Source: Aspergillus flavus
Taxonomy: Eukaryota > Ascomycota > Eurotiomycetes > Eurotiales > Aspergillaceae
Length of the DNA: 64,000 nucleotides
Assembly (NCBI RefSeq): GCF_009017415.1
Contig: NC_092406.1
Location: 4,774,001 to 4,838,000, forward strand
Reading direction: 5' to 3'
Shown here: positions 12,327-23,762 of the stretch, one piece after another
Numbering within the stretch: the stretch's first letter is position 1
Layout of the letters: each line of letters opens with the position of its first letter
Notes under the pieces: model-generated
The model's input: the letters and a program-made list of their open reading frames with translations, nothing else
Told to the model about the DNA's origin: nothing
Databases searched by the model: none
Made by a program: the position numbers and the translations under genes

Positions 12327-13396
12327 ATACGCCTCTGGCCGATGTTAGTCTTGCCTTGCTCTTGAAATCCCGCCCAAGTTTCATGATCTGTTCCGGGAGG
12401 CTAGCAGTTCTCCATAATCTTTCAGCTTGAGTTTCATCTGGTCCATTGGTCTTTTCTACTCTATGGCGTTAGGAATTTTATATCACCATCGCTTTCCTTT
12501 TCAATTAGCTGGTTGTGCTTTGTTGAAGGCTAGGGTTAGACGTAGGCAGTTCGACAACCGGATTACCCACTGAATCTGAGTTGTTGAGGGAGCTGTTGTA
12601 GCAAAAAGAATATCATTATTTGAGGCCTGTGAATATGCGATCAGGACTTTTAATACCTTTGACTACCTACGTAACACCAAGTAATTACCTCGATCTGCAT
12701 AGACTAGAGACCTACGTAGTAAGAGTACATGACGCAATAGATAGGAGAGCAAAATGACAACGCGCTGTCTTAAGAGGTATGGGCCACTGCAAGAACTATA
12801 TCAAACATACAACTACGTGAGATTACACTACAACAGGCATAAGTACGATATGTTGCTGCGGCTTCTTGTGTCCCAAAACGTTCGCCCATCCTTGCCGTTC
12901 CTCAAACCGACTACACAACCCAGCTCGCAAGTACTAGGACGTACTTCTGTGGGCGTACTATATCATAGAGAGGTAAAATGTAACGTAGTCCGTAGATAAC
13001 TGCCATTCACCGACATGTTCCCTTGCATTATCTTCAGGTTCAAGGAGTGATATGTGGAGATATTCCTGCAAAAAATCTTCGTTCACTGCTCATTATCCAT
13101 CATAATTTTTATTTTGTCTCAGCTCGTGTACATAATTTGCAAAGTACGTTCTATCAGAACCCGTCACCGCTTCCGATTCGATCATTGTCCGTAAATCATC
13201 CTGAGTTTCTCAAGAGCTATCAGGATGAGATATATTTGCCAAAGATTCCGAGCATAGATCAAAGTTCGGCGAGAGAAAGATGTTGAAGCGGGCCGGATCC
13301 AGGATGCAGATTAATCATCGCGAGCAACGTTTTCGGTATCACAGATGAACGAAACAATCGGGGATAAACATCCCGGTTGAAGGAGGAATTCCAAAT
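12327..13396. other. Intergenic region between convergent skpA and rpl39
   Basis: 3' flanks of two convergent genes. CTACGTA words recur around 12666-12720. No gene is supported; the 81- and 87-codon open frames here lack any recognisable feature. Confidence 0.5.
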
Positions 13397-13868
13397 TTAA
13401 ATACCGAGACGGGTCTTGCGCCAGTGCCTCCGCTTGGCGTTGTATCTAGGATTTCGGTTGTCAGCACGTTCATGTCCTTCCGACGTGTCCAGCTCAAAAT
13501 CCAAGTAGATATTTCCTCCGCTCCAAGTAGCAAAGAAAGCGACGGGATTCCGAGTGGGAGCATGTCAACTCCATACACGTTTCAAAGCTCGTTGCCACTG
13601 TTCCAGCCGATCGAGGGTCCTGAAAGGAATAGGTGTTAATTACCTGATGGTGTTACCGGTCCTGAGACGAATCCACTGGGGGATAGGACGGTTCTGTCTC
13701 TGAGCTTTGGCAAGCTTCTGCTTGGTGCGGAAACTCTTGTGGCTCTAATCGAAGAAATTGAGCGTTAGCAGCGATCACATAAGCCCCCCATCCATTTTGA
13801 CCAAATGATGTGGAAAAATATCACCCGAGTACAGACTCTAGGTTTGCTTCAGGGGTTGCTAACCGGCA
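13397..13868 (-). CDS. rpl39: 60S ribosomal protein eL39 (Rpl39)
   Basis: eL39 is a very small, basic protein of the large ribosomal subunit that lines the peptide exit tunnel. Three exons on the minus strand were assembled by hand: 13863-13868 (ATGCCG only), 13644-13744, and 13397-13445. They total 156 bases, giving exactly 51 residues plus stop, the family length. The protein starts [20 protein letters not shown] and continues through [20 protein letters not shown] to HWRKTRLGI. Splice sites are GT-AG; the first donor is GTTAGC. Because the first exon holds only two codons, the gene leaves no long open frame and is missed by ORF scanning. No C/D-box snoRNA signature was found in the larger intron. 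Confidence 0.95.
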
Positions 13869-16271
13869 TCTTGAAGGCTTGTCGCGACGGCGAGCTGAGT
13901 GTATGGACTGGCGAGAATGAGGTTGTCGACCGTCTTCAAGGGCCTCTGGTAGTAGTGGTTTTTTTGTGCGGGCAGGGCTTAGCGCTTCGCTTCGGGAAGG
14001 TCATGTGATTTGAGCCTGAGGCATGATTTCCCTCAGGACCGAGACTTACAACCAACTGGTGAAACTCTTGACGGTTGTTCAGCGCTTTGGTCTGGTCTAT
14101 AATATGGTATATCTCATCAATCACCACATGACGGGTTTATATCTTGCTACTTATCTGGATTATTGCGCAATACACATAATATGCTTGAATAGGATGACAT
14201 GCCAGTTAATCAACTATACCGAGTCCCTGATGCTCAATCTTCCAAGATCTGCCACTTAGAAGTAATGTTGTAACTGGGAGAGGAAGCACAATTCTCTTAA
14301 CGTTTTAGGGTGTGAGGGCGATAATATCAGTTACCATTTGCCACTCTTTCTCCCTGCCGATTCCTGACCATTTAAAGAAAGCCTTATTTTGTCTTCTGTT
14401 CCCTAGATTGGCGGTGTATGTACAGACGAGGATGAGCGATTGATTAGATACACTTTACCATGCTGGAGCCTTTCCTCTTTTGTTTCTTTCTTTAGTTCGA
14501 GGAGCAGTGGCAACAGGCTGTACGACCTATGCATCTATCTCAAGCGCTTTCTTTACATTACTATTCCATTACCCAGAGAAAAGTAAGATAGCACTTGAAG
14601 ATTGGCTAACCACTATGCAGAACAGCCAGCCGCTACATTTATTGAGTCAAAACATCTCACATTAGCAGGGGTTATTCGAACCCTACACGCGACCGGCTGA
14701 CATATTTACTCTGATCGACGGAAAAAGTTTGTAGGTACTATGGAGTAGGTACGGAGTACAGCTAGGTACTAGTCAGAGCCCCCATTCAGCATACTAAGTA
14801 CTGTAGCCGACCTCAAGAGACAAACCAATGATATGGAAGAACTCAGAGTTATTAATTCCTGTTGTCGGGAATTGGAGACCCCGAATGTCCGACAACCATA
14901 ATTTAACTAAGCTTGGGGGTCCATCTACGCCGCTACGGAGTCGACTAGTAACCTGTCTGTCATTCCCAGGAACAGCAACACCCCGAACCCCGCCATGAGA
15001 TTGAAAAGAGTTCTGAGGTGATTGGTTCGCTCGTATAGCGTTGCCCAAAATTGCCTAGTAAACCCCTTGGGAGGCTCTAAAAGTAGGTAGTAGAGGCTAG
15101 ACTCTAGAGGTTTAGGCACTCCGACTCCGTCGGTAAGTACTCCGTATGAATCATCGTTTAGAAAGCGGGACCCCCTTCTGGCATAATTGAAGCTTGGCCA
15201 TTGGTCCTGATCTTAGGCACCCATCACAACATCATAATCTGGTCCATGGTCAATTACTCATGCGTCGTATTTTTAGCTTTCCGTACTTTTCTAGAGATTT
15301 CCGAGGTGGACTTACACCGTAGAGAGTAGTGCTATGGAACTAGTAATCTCGGAGGATGCTGAGTTGAGTCAGATGTCTTTAACAGGTCTCAATGAAACCT
15401 TCCAATCCAGAAGTTGATTTGTTCATCGGACCCGTGGGCCCATGGTATCCGGGACGCCGAGGTTTTAACGTATCTGATCTACTTTGAAGCCTTCTCCAAG
15501 TAGGTACGTCACGTACCAGAATTCTTGGGAGTTCCAAGCAACAAGGAATAGGCCTTTTTTTTTTTTTTTTCCCGTCAACTATGCTGCCTATGCAAGCCTT
15601 GGTGGCTACTACTAGAAAAATAACCTCAGTAAATGCTTTAGCGAGACTTATGATTAGCTGAGTTGCTTCTTATCACTGCAATTGTTAAGGGTCGGTAGAA
15701 TTCTCTTTTTCTTTTATTACTGTCCCACCCATCTTCATGAAGTGGCTAAATGTGGTTAATTTAAGCCTGCATAAAACGCTTCGGGATGTCGGGACTCCGA
15801 TAAGAGATCAAGATTAAATAAATAGCACCAAAAAGGTATGTACTAGTCTGACCCTCACGGGCAACTAAATACGTCGAGGTCTCTCAAATATTCCCCTTCC
15901 TCCCTTTGACACTCTATTGACACTTCCCTTTCCCCTCCTTTGTTTTGATCCTTATATAGTTTATTCAACGGTAGCCTCTAAAACTCAAAAGATTCTTTTC
16001 TCCCTTTCGTACCCTTCTTGGAATAATAATTTATGCCCCCCTTTCCTTCCTCCCTTCCTTGTTCGCGCGCATAAGGCATCGCGCGTCCAACATTCCAGCT
16101 GGTCGAAACATTTGCAGCCCTTTCACTGACGATCCGTCCCTTCGGCGGCTCATAACAGGCGAATTAATCCGAGCTTGTCTTCATCCATCTTCCTCATGGA
16201 GTAGGGTTATTACTGGGACCATTGCGCGATTATTTACGGACTGCGAACTCAGTCTCGCTTCCTCAAGCAAA
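13869..16271. promoter_or_regulatory. Long upstream region of the ABC transporter gene and of rpl39
   Basis: About 2.4 kb between divergent starts, one of the longer gene-free stretches. It holds exact TACTCCGTA-type copies at 14750-14758 and 15138-15146, a 16-T run at 15555-15570, and a CT-rich leader from about 15890 to 16060. Open frames such as 14794-15119 on the minus strand show no domain. The length would allow complex regulation of the drug-efflux gene, but no known factor site could be assigned with confidence. Confidence 0.45.
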
Positions 16272-19200
16272 ATGACCTCAGTGGAGAAAGCTGGTGGCTC
16301 TTCTCCAGCTACTGCTATCGAAAATGAGAAGTCTATTAGCAATTCTGCTTCCGGTTCAACGATAGCTCCGCCAGCGGGCAAGGAACAGGGTACCCGTCCT
16401 TCATCCTCCCACAAGAGTGATAGAGTCGGCGACAATAATGATGATGACGATGCTCTTTATTCCCACCTACCAGAACATGAGAAGCAGATATTGAAGAAAC
16501 AGCTCGATGCGGACGAAAGGAAAGTGCCATTCGTTGCGCTTTTCCGCTATGCATCTCGAATGGATATACTCATCATGTTTATAAGCGCGATTTGTGCTAT
16601 AGCTGCCGGTGCAGCACTACCGCTATTCACAGTGTGTCTTAACTAGGCCCTTACACTAAAACCATATACTGACCACTCGTTAGATCCTTTTCGGTTCCTT
16701 GGCCTCAGCCATGTCAAATAGGGTCGCAGATCTTATTTCATATGATGAATTTTATCACCAACTGACAAAGAATGTCTTGTACTTCGTATATCTTGGCATC
16801 GCTGAATTTGTCACGGTATATATCAGCACTGTTGGATTCATTTATACTGGGGAGCACATCAGCCAAAAGATCCGCGAACATTACCTCGAGTCCATCCTGC
16901 GGCAAAACATGGCCTATTTTGATAAATTGGGTGCTGGTGAAGTAACCACGCGCATCACCGCCGACACAAACCTTATCCAGGACGGTATCTCTGAGAAAGT
17001 TGGACTTACACTTACGGCCATCTCCACATTTGTCACCGCTTTTATTGTTGCGTATGTCAAATATTGGAAGTTGGCGCTGATTTGCAGCTCGACGATTGTC
17101 GCCCTTGTGTTGGTCATGGGAGGTGGGTCTCGCTTTATTGTGAAGTACAGCAAGAGATCTCTGGATAGTTATGGTGCTGGTGGCACCGTTGCAGAGGAGG
17201 TGATCAGCTCCATTCGGAATGCCACTGCATTCGGCACTCAGGATAAGCTTGCCAAGCAATACGAGGTTCACCTGGCAGAAGCAGAAAAGTGGGGAGTCAA
17301 GAACCAACTCATACTTGGCTTCATGATTGGCGGAATGTTTGGTATCATGTTCTCCAACTATGGCCTCGGCTTCTGGATGGGCTCCCGGTTCCTTGTTAAC
17401 GGAGAGGTTAATGTTGGTCAGGTCCTCACTGTGTTGATGGCGATTTTGATAGGCTCCTTCAGTCTGGGAAACGTCAGCCCGAATGCTCAAGCATTTACGA
17501 ATGCTGTAGCAGCAGCCGCCAAGATCTATACTACCATTGATCGTCCTTCACCATTGGATCCGTACTCGGATGAAGGAGAGACACCCTCTCACGTTGAAGG
17601 CAACATTGAGTTCCGCGACGTCAAACACATCTACCCTTCACGACCTGAAGTGACGATTATGGACGGCGTTTCCTTAAAAATACCTGCTGGCAAAACCACA
17701 GCTTTAGTAGGTCCTTCAGGCTCTGGAAAGAGTACTGTTGTAGGGTTGGTCGAGCGCTTTTACTTCCCTGTCGGTGGTCAAGTATTCCTAGATGGTTATG
17801 ACATTCAGAACCTTAACCTTCGTTGGCTGCGTCAGCAAATCTCGTTGGTTAGTCAGGAACCTATCCTTTTCGGCACTACGATCTACAAGAATATCCAGTA
17901 TGGACTCATTGGCACGAAATTTGAGCACGAATCAGATGAGAAGATCCGTGAACTGATCGAGAACGCGGCGAGAATGGCCAATGCTCATGACTTCGTCAGT
18001 GCTTTGCCAGAAGGGTACGAGACCAATGTCGGACAGCGCGGGTTCTTGCTATCTGGTGGTCAAAAGCAGCGAATTGCCATTGCCCGTGCCATTGTCAGCG
18101 ACCCAAAGATTCTTTTGCTTGATGAAGCTACATCTGCATTGGATACCAAGTCAGAAGGAGTTGTTCAAGCTGCTCTTGATAAAGCTGCAGAAGGTCGAAC
18201 CACTATTGTTATTGCTCATCGTCTATCGACCATAAAAACCGCTCACAATATTGTTGTCTTGGTCGATGGCAGGATTGTAGAACAGGGTACACATGATGAA
18301 CTAGTCGATCGCAAGGGTACCTACAATAGCCTCGTAGAGGCCCAGCGCATCAAGGAAGAGAAGGATGCAGAGGCTCTGGATGATGAAGTTGAAGATGAGG
18401 ACGAGTTCCCCAAAGAACAGATGTCTCGTATTAAGACTGCTGACAGCGGTGCAGCTTCAGTTGTGGACGTTGGAGACGAAAAGGTTTACTCTGGGATCGG
18501 ACGTTCTGCCACCCACAAATCGGTATCAAGCGCTATTCTCGCCAAGAAGAACCAGGAGAAAACCCACAAATACTCGCTGTGGTCACTGATCAAATTCATT
18601 GCTTCTTTCAACCGCCCTGAACTAAGCTATATGTTGATTGGATTGGTTTTTTCGGTCCTTGCAGGGGGTGGTCAACCCACCCAGGCAGTCCTCTACGCTA
18701 AAGCGATCAGTTCACTCTCTTTAGGTGCAGCAGGCCCGAGCACATATGGCAAGCTCCGTCATGATGCGAACTTTTGGTCTCTGATGTTTTTTGTCGTTGG
18801 AATTGCTCAATTTATCAATCTTTCTATTAACGGTGCCGCATTTGCCGTCAGTTCCGAGAGACTCATTCGTCGCGCACGAAGCAAAGCTTTTAGAACGATT
18901 CTTCGTCAAGACATCACCTTCTTTGATAGAGAGGAAAACAGCACTGGCGCCCTAACTTCTTTCTTGTCAACCGAAACAAAACATTTGTCGGGAGTCAGTG
19001 GTGTAACGTTGGGCACAATTTTGATGACTAGCACAACCCTTGGGGCAGCAATTGTGATCTCTCTCGCAATCGGGTGGAAATTGGCCTTGGTCTGTATCTC
19101 CGTTGTCCCAGTACTTCTGGCATGTGGATTTTACCGTTTCTACATGCTTGCTCAGTTCCAGCACCGTTCCAAGATTGCCTATGAAGGGTCTGCGAGCTAC

Positions 19201-20439
19201 GCTTGTGAAGCAACCTCAGCCATCCGCACCGTGGCTTCTCTCACCCGAGAACGGGATGTGTGGACAGTGTATCACTCTCAGCTGGAATCCCAAGGGAAGA
19301 AAAGTCTAATCTCTGTTTTGAAGTCGTCACTACTTTATGCCAGTTCACAGGCTCTGGTTTTCTTTTGTGTTGCGCTCGGCTTTTGGTATGGTGGCACTCT
19401 CCTCGGTAAACATGAATACTCGGTTTTCCGCTTCTTCGTCTGCTTCTCTGAGATCCTCTTTGGTGCACAGTCTGCGGGGACTGTATTCTCCTTTTCGCCA
19501 GACATGGGCAAGGCGAAGAATGCCGCAGCTGAATTTAAAAGGCTGTTCGACAGGGAACCTACCATTGATACGTGGTCGGAAGATGGCAAGAAACTAGAGT
19601 CTGTGGAAGGTTCAATTGAATTCCGCGACGTGCATTTCAGGTACCCGACTCGTCCCGAACAGCCGGTTCTTCGGGGGTTGAATTTGACCGTGAAGCCTGG
19701 TCAATATGTTGCTCTCGTTGGACCCAGTGGATGTGGAAAGAGTACTACCATTGCACTGCTTGAGCGTTTCTATGATACACTGTCCGGCTCTGTTCTTGTG
19801 GATGGCCAGGACATCACCCAACTCAATGTTAATTCCTACCGGAGCTTTTTGTCGCTGGTCAGTCAGGAGCCGACCTTGTATCAAGGAACTATCAAAGAGA
19901 ATATCTTGCTAGGTGTTGATCAAGACCACACTCCCGAAGAGGCAGTGATTAAGGCATGCAAGGATGCAAATATCTATGATTTTATTATGTCTCTTCCGTA
20001 AGTGCCCATTTACACCTCCCAGCCAGTATTTACCCCTTCCTCGGCGGTTTTCGCGCGGTTTTACTGACGGTATATCTACAGGGAGGGATTCAACACCGTG
20101 GTTGGCAACAAAGGAGGCATGTTATCCGGTGGGCAAAAGCAACGAGTTGCTATTGCCCGCGCCCTTCTCCGTGACCCCAAGGTCCTCCTTCTAGATGAAG
20201 CTACCTCGGCTCTCGACTCTGAATCCGAGAAAGTTGTACAGGCGGCGCTGGATGCCGCCGCCAAAGGTCGAACTACGATTGCTGTTGCTCACCGACTGAG
20301 TACGATCCAGAAAGCCGATGTTATCTACGTATTTGACCAGGGCAAGATTGTCGAAAGCGGAACACACCAAGAACTGGTCCGCAACAAAGGCCGTTATTAT
20401 GAACTGGTCAACCTACAAAGTTTAGGCAAGGATCACTAA
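16272..20439 (+). CDS. ABCB full-length multidrug efflux transporter (Mdr1/P-glycoprotein type)
   Basis: This plasma-membrane ATP-driven exporter has the TMD-NBD-TMD-NBD layout. Three exons (16272-16631, 16684-19997, 20082-20439) give 1343 residues, the normal size for fungal Mdr1/AtrD-type proteins. NBD1 has Walker [10 protein letters not shown] near residue 462, signature LSGGQKQR near 575, and Walker [13 protein letters not shown] just after. NBD2 has GPSGCGKST near 1132, LSGGQKQR near 1238 and [11 protein letters not shown]. The second intron interrupts NBD2 between the Q-loop part and the signature. The N-terminus is a hydrophilic Ser-rich tail with an acidic DNNDDDDA stretch, and an acidic linker ([13 protein letters not shown]) joins the halves. 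All catalytic motifs are intact in both halves. By recollection the A. fumigatus Mdr1 gene lies next to skpA, as here; orthology should be checked by synteny. Substrate specificity cannot be read from sequence. Confidence 0.95.
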
Positions 20440-20957
20440 TTTTAATATTTTATACATGCTTCCTAAAATACCATTTCATGGTCTCTATTGCTCCTATACA
20501 CTGGCACCGAACTATCTCGATATGATGTGTTGATGATATCCTGTGCCTAAAGCTCATATACGTTACCCCTTTACGATCTTCTCTCCTCCCACATTTATCA
20601 CATGTATGATGCATAGACTGTTGGTAAGGGCGTGCTGGCTTCTGATATAGGATAGAAAACAAAGCATAAAAACATAAGGTCCCGCGACATTCATCATTCA
20701 AGGCATGATATATTGAAACAAGTAATCGAAGATTAGCGCTAAGGCAGGAGAGTTAGACACATACAACCAGAGAATCATGCCATGGCTCGAGTAATGACAG
20801 GTAAGAATCTGTTGAACACTAAGAGTCCTAGGCGGTTTTATTTTTCTTTTCCTTTCCTTTTTTGTATAGTTAGAACTCTGAAATTACAACGTTCAATGAG
20901 CGGATGCCATAGAACCTAGATGACACAAAGTTTGTAGAAACCCACAGTTCAGAGTAT
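20440..20957. other. Intergenic region between convergent ABC gene and swi5
   Basis: 3' flanks of two convergent genes, AT-rich, with a T-rich stretch at about 20838-20870. No gene is supported. Confidence 0.5.
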
Positions 20958-21452
20958 TCAATCCCGATCACCGACCCCGTATTCTTTCTGCACTTCAATC
21001 TGGCGCACTCCGCGCGCATCAGCAATGAGACCCATCAGGCCTTGTCCAATATCTTTAATCTTATTGTATTCATGAAGTAGACGAATATGTCGCTGGACGG
21101 TCGCAGAAGGGTCGTTCCTAGAATTTACTCTATTGTTACGCATCATCCTTGTAAAATTTGCGTCAAAGCCATGATATGGTGTCCATACTTTAATCTAACC
21201 TTTGTTTCGGCCAGTTGAGCTTCCATTCGTACCACTTCAGCCTCCAAAACTGCGACCGAGGCATGGAGAGAGGTCTATCAATCCGTTAGCTTCTACTGTT
21301 GGCTTTTCGACTGATCCTTAGTTACATGAGTAAGGATCAAAGCAAAGTAAAAAGTCACATACTAAACGCTTTTCCCTGCATGTCTGTTGTTCATGGGTAG
21401 GATGTGATTCGTTACCGTTTTTAGTTGCGTCTATTTTATCTCCGCACATCAT
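20958..21452 (-). CDS. swi5: Swi5/Sae3-family recombination mediator
   Basis: Swi5 (Sae3 in budding yeast) pairs with Sfr1 or Mei5 to stabilise Rad51/Dmc1 filaments in recombinational repair. Three minus-strand exons were assembled by hand: 21363-21452, 21189-21274 and 20958-21117. They total 336 bases, giving 111 residues plus stop. The N-terminus is polar (MMCGDKIDATKNGNESH). The second exon encodes a coiled-coil heptad stretch (TSLHASVAVLEAEVVRMEAQ) and the last carries the family core, DPSATVQRHIRLLHEYNKIK, followed by DIGQGLMGLIADARGV. The exon 2 donor (GTATGG) was chosen because it keeps the frame into the core; a closer GTTAGA would not. Two adjacent start ATGs (21452, 21449) are equivalent. 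The meiotic or mitotic role is inferred from the family. Confidence 0.88.
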
Positions 21453-21782
21453 AGTATTAAACTGGCCTGATCCACTGGTAAGCCACCGAAGGTCACTAAT
21501 CAGGAGAAATCATGGTTGTAGATTGTAGGAGTGTAGTACGATATAGAGACATTCCAGATATACCAGTAACGTAGGTAACTTTATACTAACTAGACTGGGG
21601 TTAGTGCAGGCACTAAGCAGTGGAGTTGGGCCCCGCCAATCCGAGACGGCCGATTTGCGTCTTTCCCCGAGTACCCGTGCTAAAGGCTTATCCTCTTATC
21701 CTTTGCCCAAATCGACGTCCATCTAAAGTCTTACTTCCCCTACCTCCATCCGTCATTTTAGTTATTTCGCACCATCTTGAAG
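21453..21782. promoter_or_regulatory. Divergent promoter swi5 / ytp1-like
   Basis: About 330 bases separate the two start codons, so the promoters must overlap. The right half is CT-rich. No specific factor site was recognised. Confidence 0.5.
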
Positions 21783-23520
21783 ATGATGCTGAGTAAATCA
21801 TATGCGCGGGGGTTACTCGCTGTATTACTTCTGGTCTCACCCGCACTGGGCCATGGTGGCCATGAAAATGTTCCCGAGGGTGCCGCTATCTCGGGAGAAC
21901 CCATTGTACGTGCCTTAATCGATAGACCAATCCCATCGGACAAGACTGACGGAGGCAGGACTCGACTTTGTGGGTGCATATGATTCTGATGGGGCTTGCC
22001 TTTGGTATCATATTTCCGCTGGGAATGGTTCTAGGGGTATGTCTTGCTATTCCCTCCGGTCGGGCGCAACCGTCATCTAACCTCACACGTGTATCTTTGC
22101 AGGTTGTACGTTCACGATGGCACGTTCCTTTACAAATAGTTGGCACGATTGTGGCAATTGTAGCCTATTTCCTGGGACATGCCCATAAAGGCCGCCAATT
22201 CTCAAAGAACATCCATGCTTCCTTCGCAAATATTCTGATGCTCATGATGATAGTACAAGTTGTTATTGGTTTCTACCTTAAGCTGCACCTTTCTAAAGGC
22301 ATCCATGGACGCATTCGCCGGGTTATTGTTGTAATGCATGGCGTTATCGGCAAGGCGATGCCAGTTGTTAGTTGGGCTCAGATGCTGTTTGGCGGCATAA
22401 CCGCGATGGGCTTCTGCCACGATGATCATCTGGGACAGTGTTTAGCCCACTTTATCATGGGCAGCGCCTTCATTGCCTACGGGATCATGCTCACCATCCT
22501 TCTTCTTGTCGGCCAGTTTTGGCTACGTCGCTCTGGCCGAAGCCAGGAATTTTTCGACTCGTTGATTATTGCCGCCTGGGGATGTGTCAATACTTTCACA
22601 GAACATCGGTGGGGAAGTGACTGGAGCCATAATGATCTGCAACATACCACTATGGGAATTGTCTGGTGGTGTGCTGGCCTTTTGGGCATGTGGCTGAGTC
22701 GTAACCGCAACGGTCGGCCGAAGCGGAATTTGATCCCAGCTATTGTCATTCTTCTAACTGGCTATGCCATGTCTGCCCATCCGCAGTTCTTGGAAATTAG
22801 CACAATGATTCACACTATCTTTGGTTATACACTGATGGCAGCTGGTCTAACCAGAATAATCGAGATTTCCTTTGTCTTGAAGGATCGAAGCACGTTGAGC
22901 TTAGATGGCTCGGAACCCAACAGTTTCCAGTATTTGCCACCATTCGTAAGTATTCCGGTTTTATCGGGGTGCAAATTACCCGAAAGTGAATATGTTTTAG
23001 CTAACAATATGTAGCTCTTGTATGCTTCGGGCTTCCTTTTCATGGGCGCCACAGAGGAGCAGATGCAACTTTTGCATGACGCAGGAATTACTCATGTATC
23101 ATACGTTTTGATCCTGTACAGCATTGCTTTCGTTCTATTCCTTTGTATGTTGAGCATCTCTGGGTATTTTTTACCGTTTTACTCTTCCTGACATGATATC
23201 TAGTTGTCAACATCCTCCTCCACATCTATGCCGTACACGTATGGCCTGATTCTGGGAAGAAATTGCCTGCTCGCTCCTCGAGCGAAGAAGAGGAAGCTCA
23301 GGGCGCCACTCACGCAAACGGCAGCTTCCTCAACGGCCATGTTCGCTCAAACTCCGAAACACAGCACATTCATGACGCAGAGGCCTACGAGCTAGAAGGC
23401 CTAATATCTGACGAGGAAGATGACAGCAAAGCAGCTGCAGACAGCCATACCATGGGTTCCCAAAGAGTCACAGATGAGGAGAGTTCTCCTCTAGTCAGAA
23501 AAGAGACTACGAGGGGTTGA
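21783..23520 (+). CDS. Ytp1-like multi-spanning membrane protein (cytochrome b561-like fold)
   Basis: Homologue of the fungal YTP1 family, whose biochemical role is not settled. Five exons join in frame; introns start at about 21906, 22035, 22947 and 23142. The N-terminus is a probable signal peptide (MMLSKSYARGLLAVLLLVSP) followed by a GHGGHE motif typical of the family. Next come a helix (LWVHMILMGLAFGIIFPLGM) and a histidine-bearing multi-helix core with WHVPLQ, GHAHKGRQFS and HGVIGK. Paired His residues on neighbouring helices resemble the haem ligands of b561-like proteins, but haem binding here is inference. The second half contains FTEHRWGSDWSHNDLQHTTM, then more helices and an acidic cytosolic tail with EGLISDEEDD. 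Start: ATG at 21783 or the adjacent one at 21786. Confidence 0.88.
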
Positions 23521-23762
23521 TAGCACGAGCTTCCCCGCAGAGAGATTTTGGTGAATTGAGTCCATCGTCTACATTCTTTCAAATTATTTCAGGGATTCAA
23601 GGAGTATAAATAAAAGCAGATCATAATACGCTCATTTGGTCTATCATACAAATCATAATTATGCCCTAAACGGCGAGGGATTTTAAACAGAACAGCAGGT
23701 CTCATAGAATACAAAATGGTGATCACCTTTAGCGTCTAATGTTTCTTCTCTACCCCTGCTAT
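23521..23762. other. Short intergenic between convergent genes
   Basis: 3' flanks of the Ytp1-like gene and aos1; AT-rich; nothing else seen. Confidence 0.5.

Noticed and set aside
13446..13643. Intron-hosted snoRNA in the rpl39 second intron
   Set aside because: No C box (RUGAUGA) and D box pair on the coding strand was visible.
14665..14700. GGTTCGAATAA-like word resembling a tRNA B box (minus strand)
   Set aside because: No matching A box at the right distance and no cloverleaf could be folded by eye; the T-stem pairing is incomplete.
16738..17490. 250-codon antisense frame within the ABC transporter
   Set aside because: Shadow of the well-supported transporter exon; no family features.
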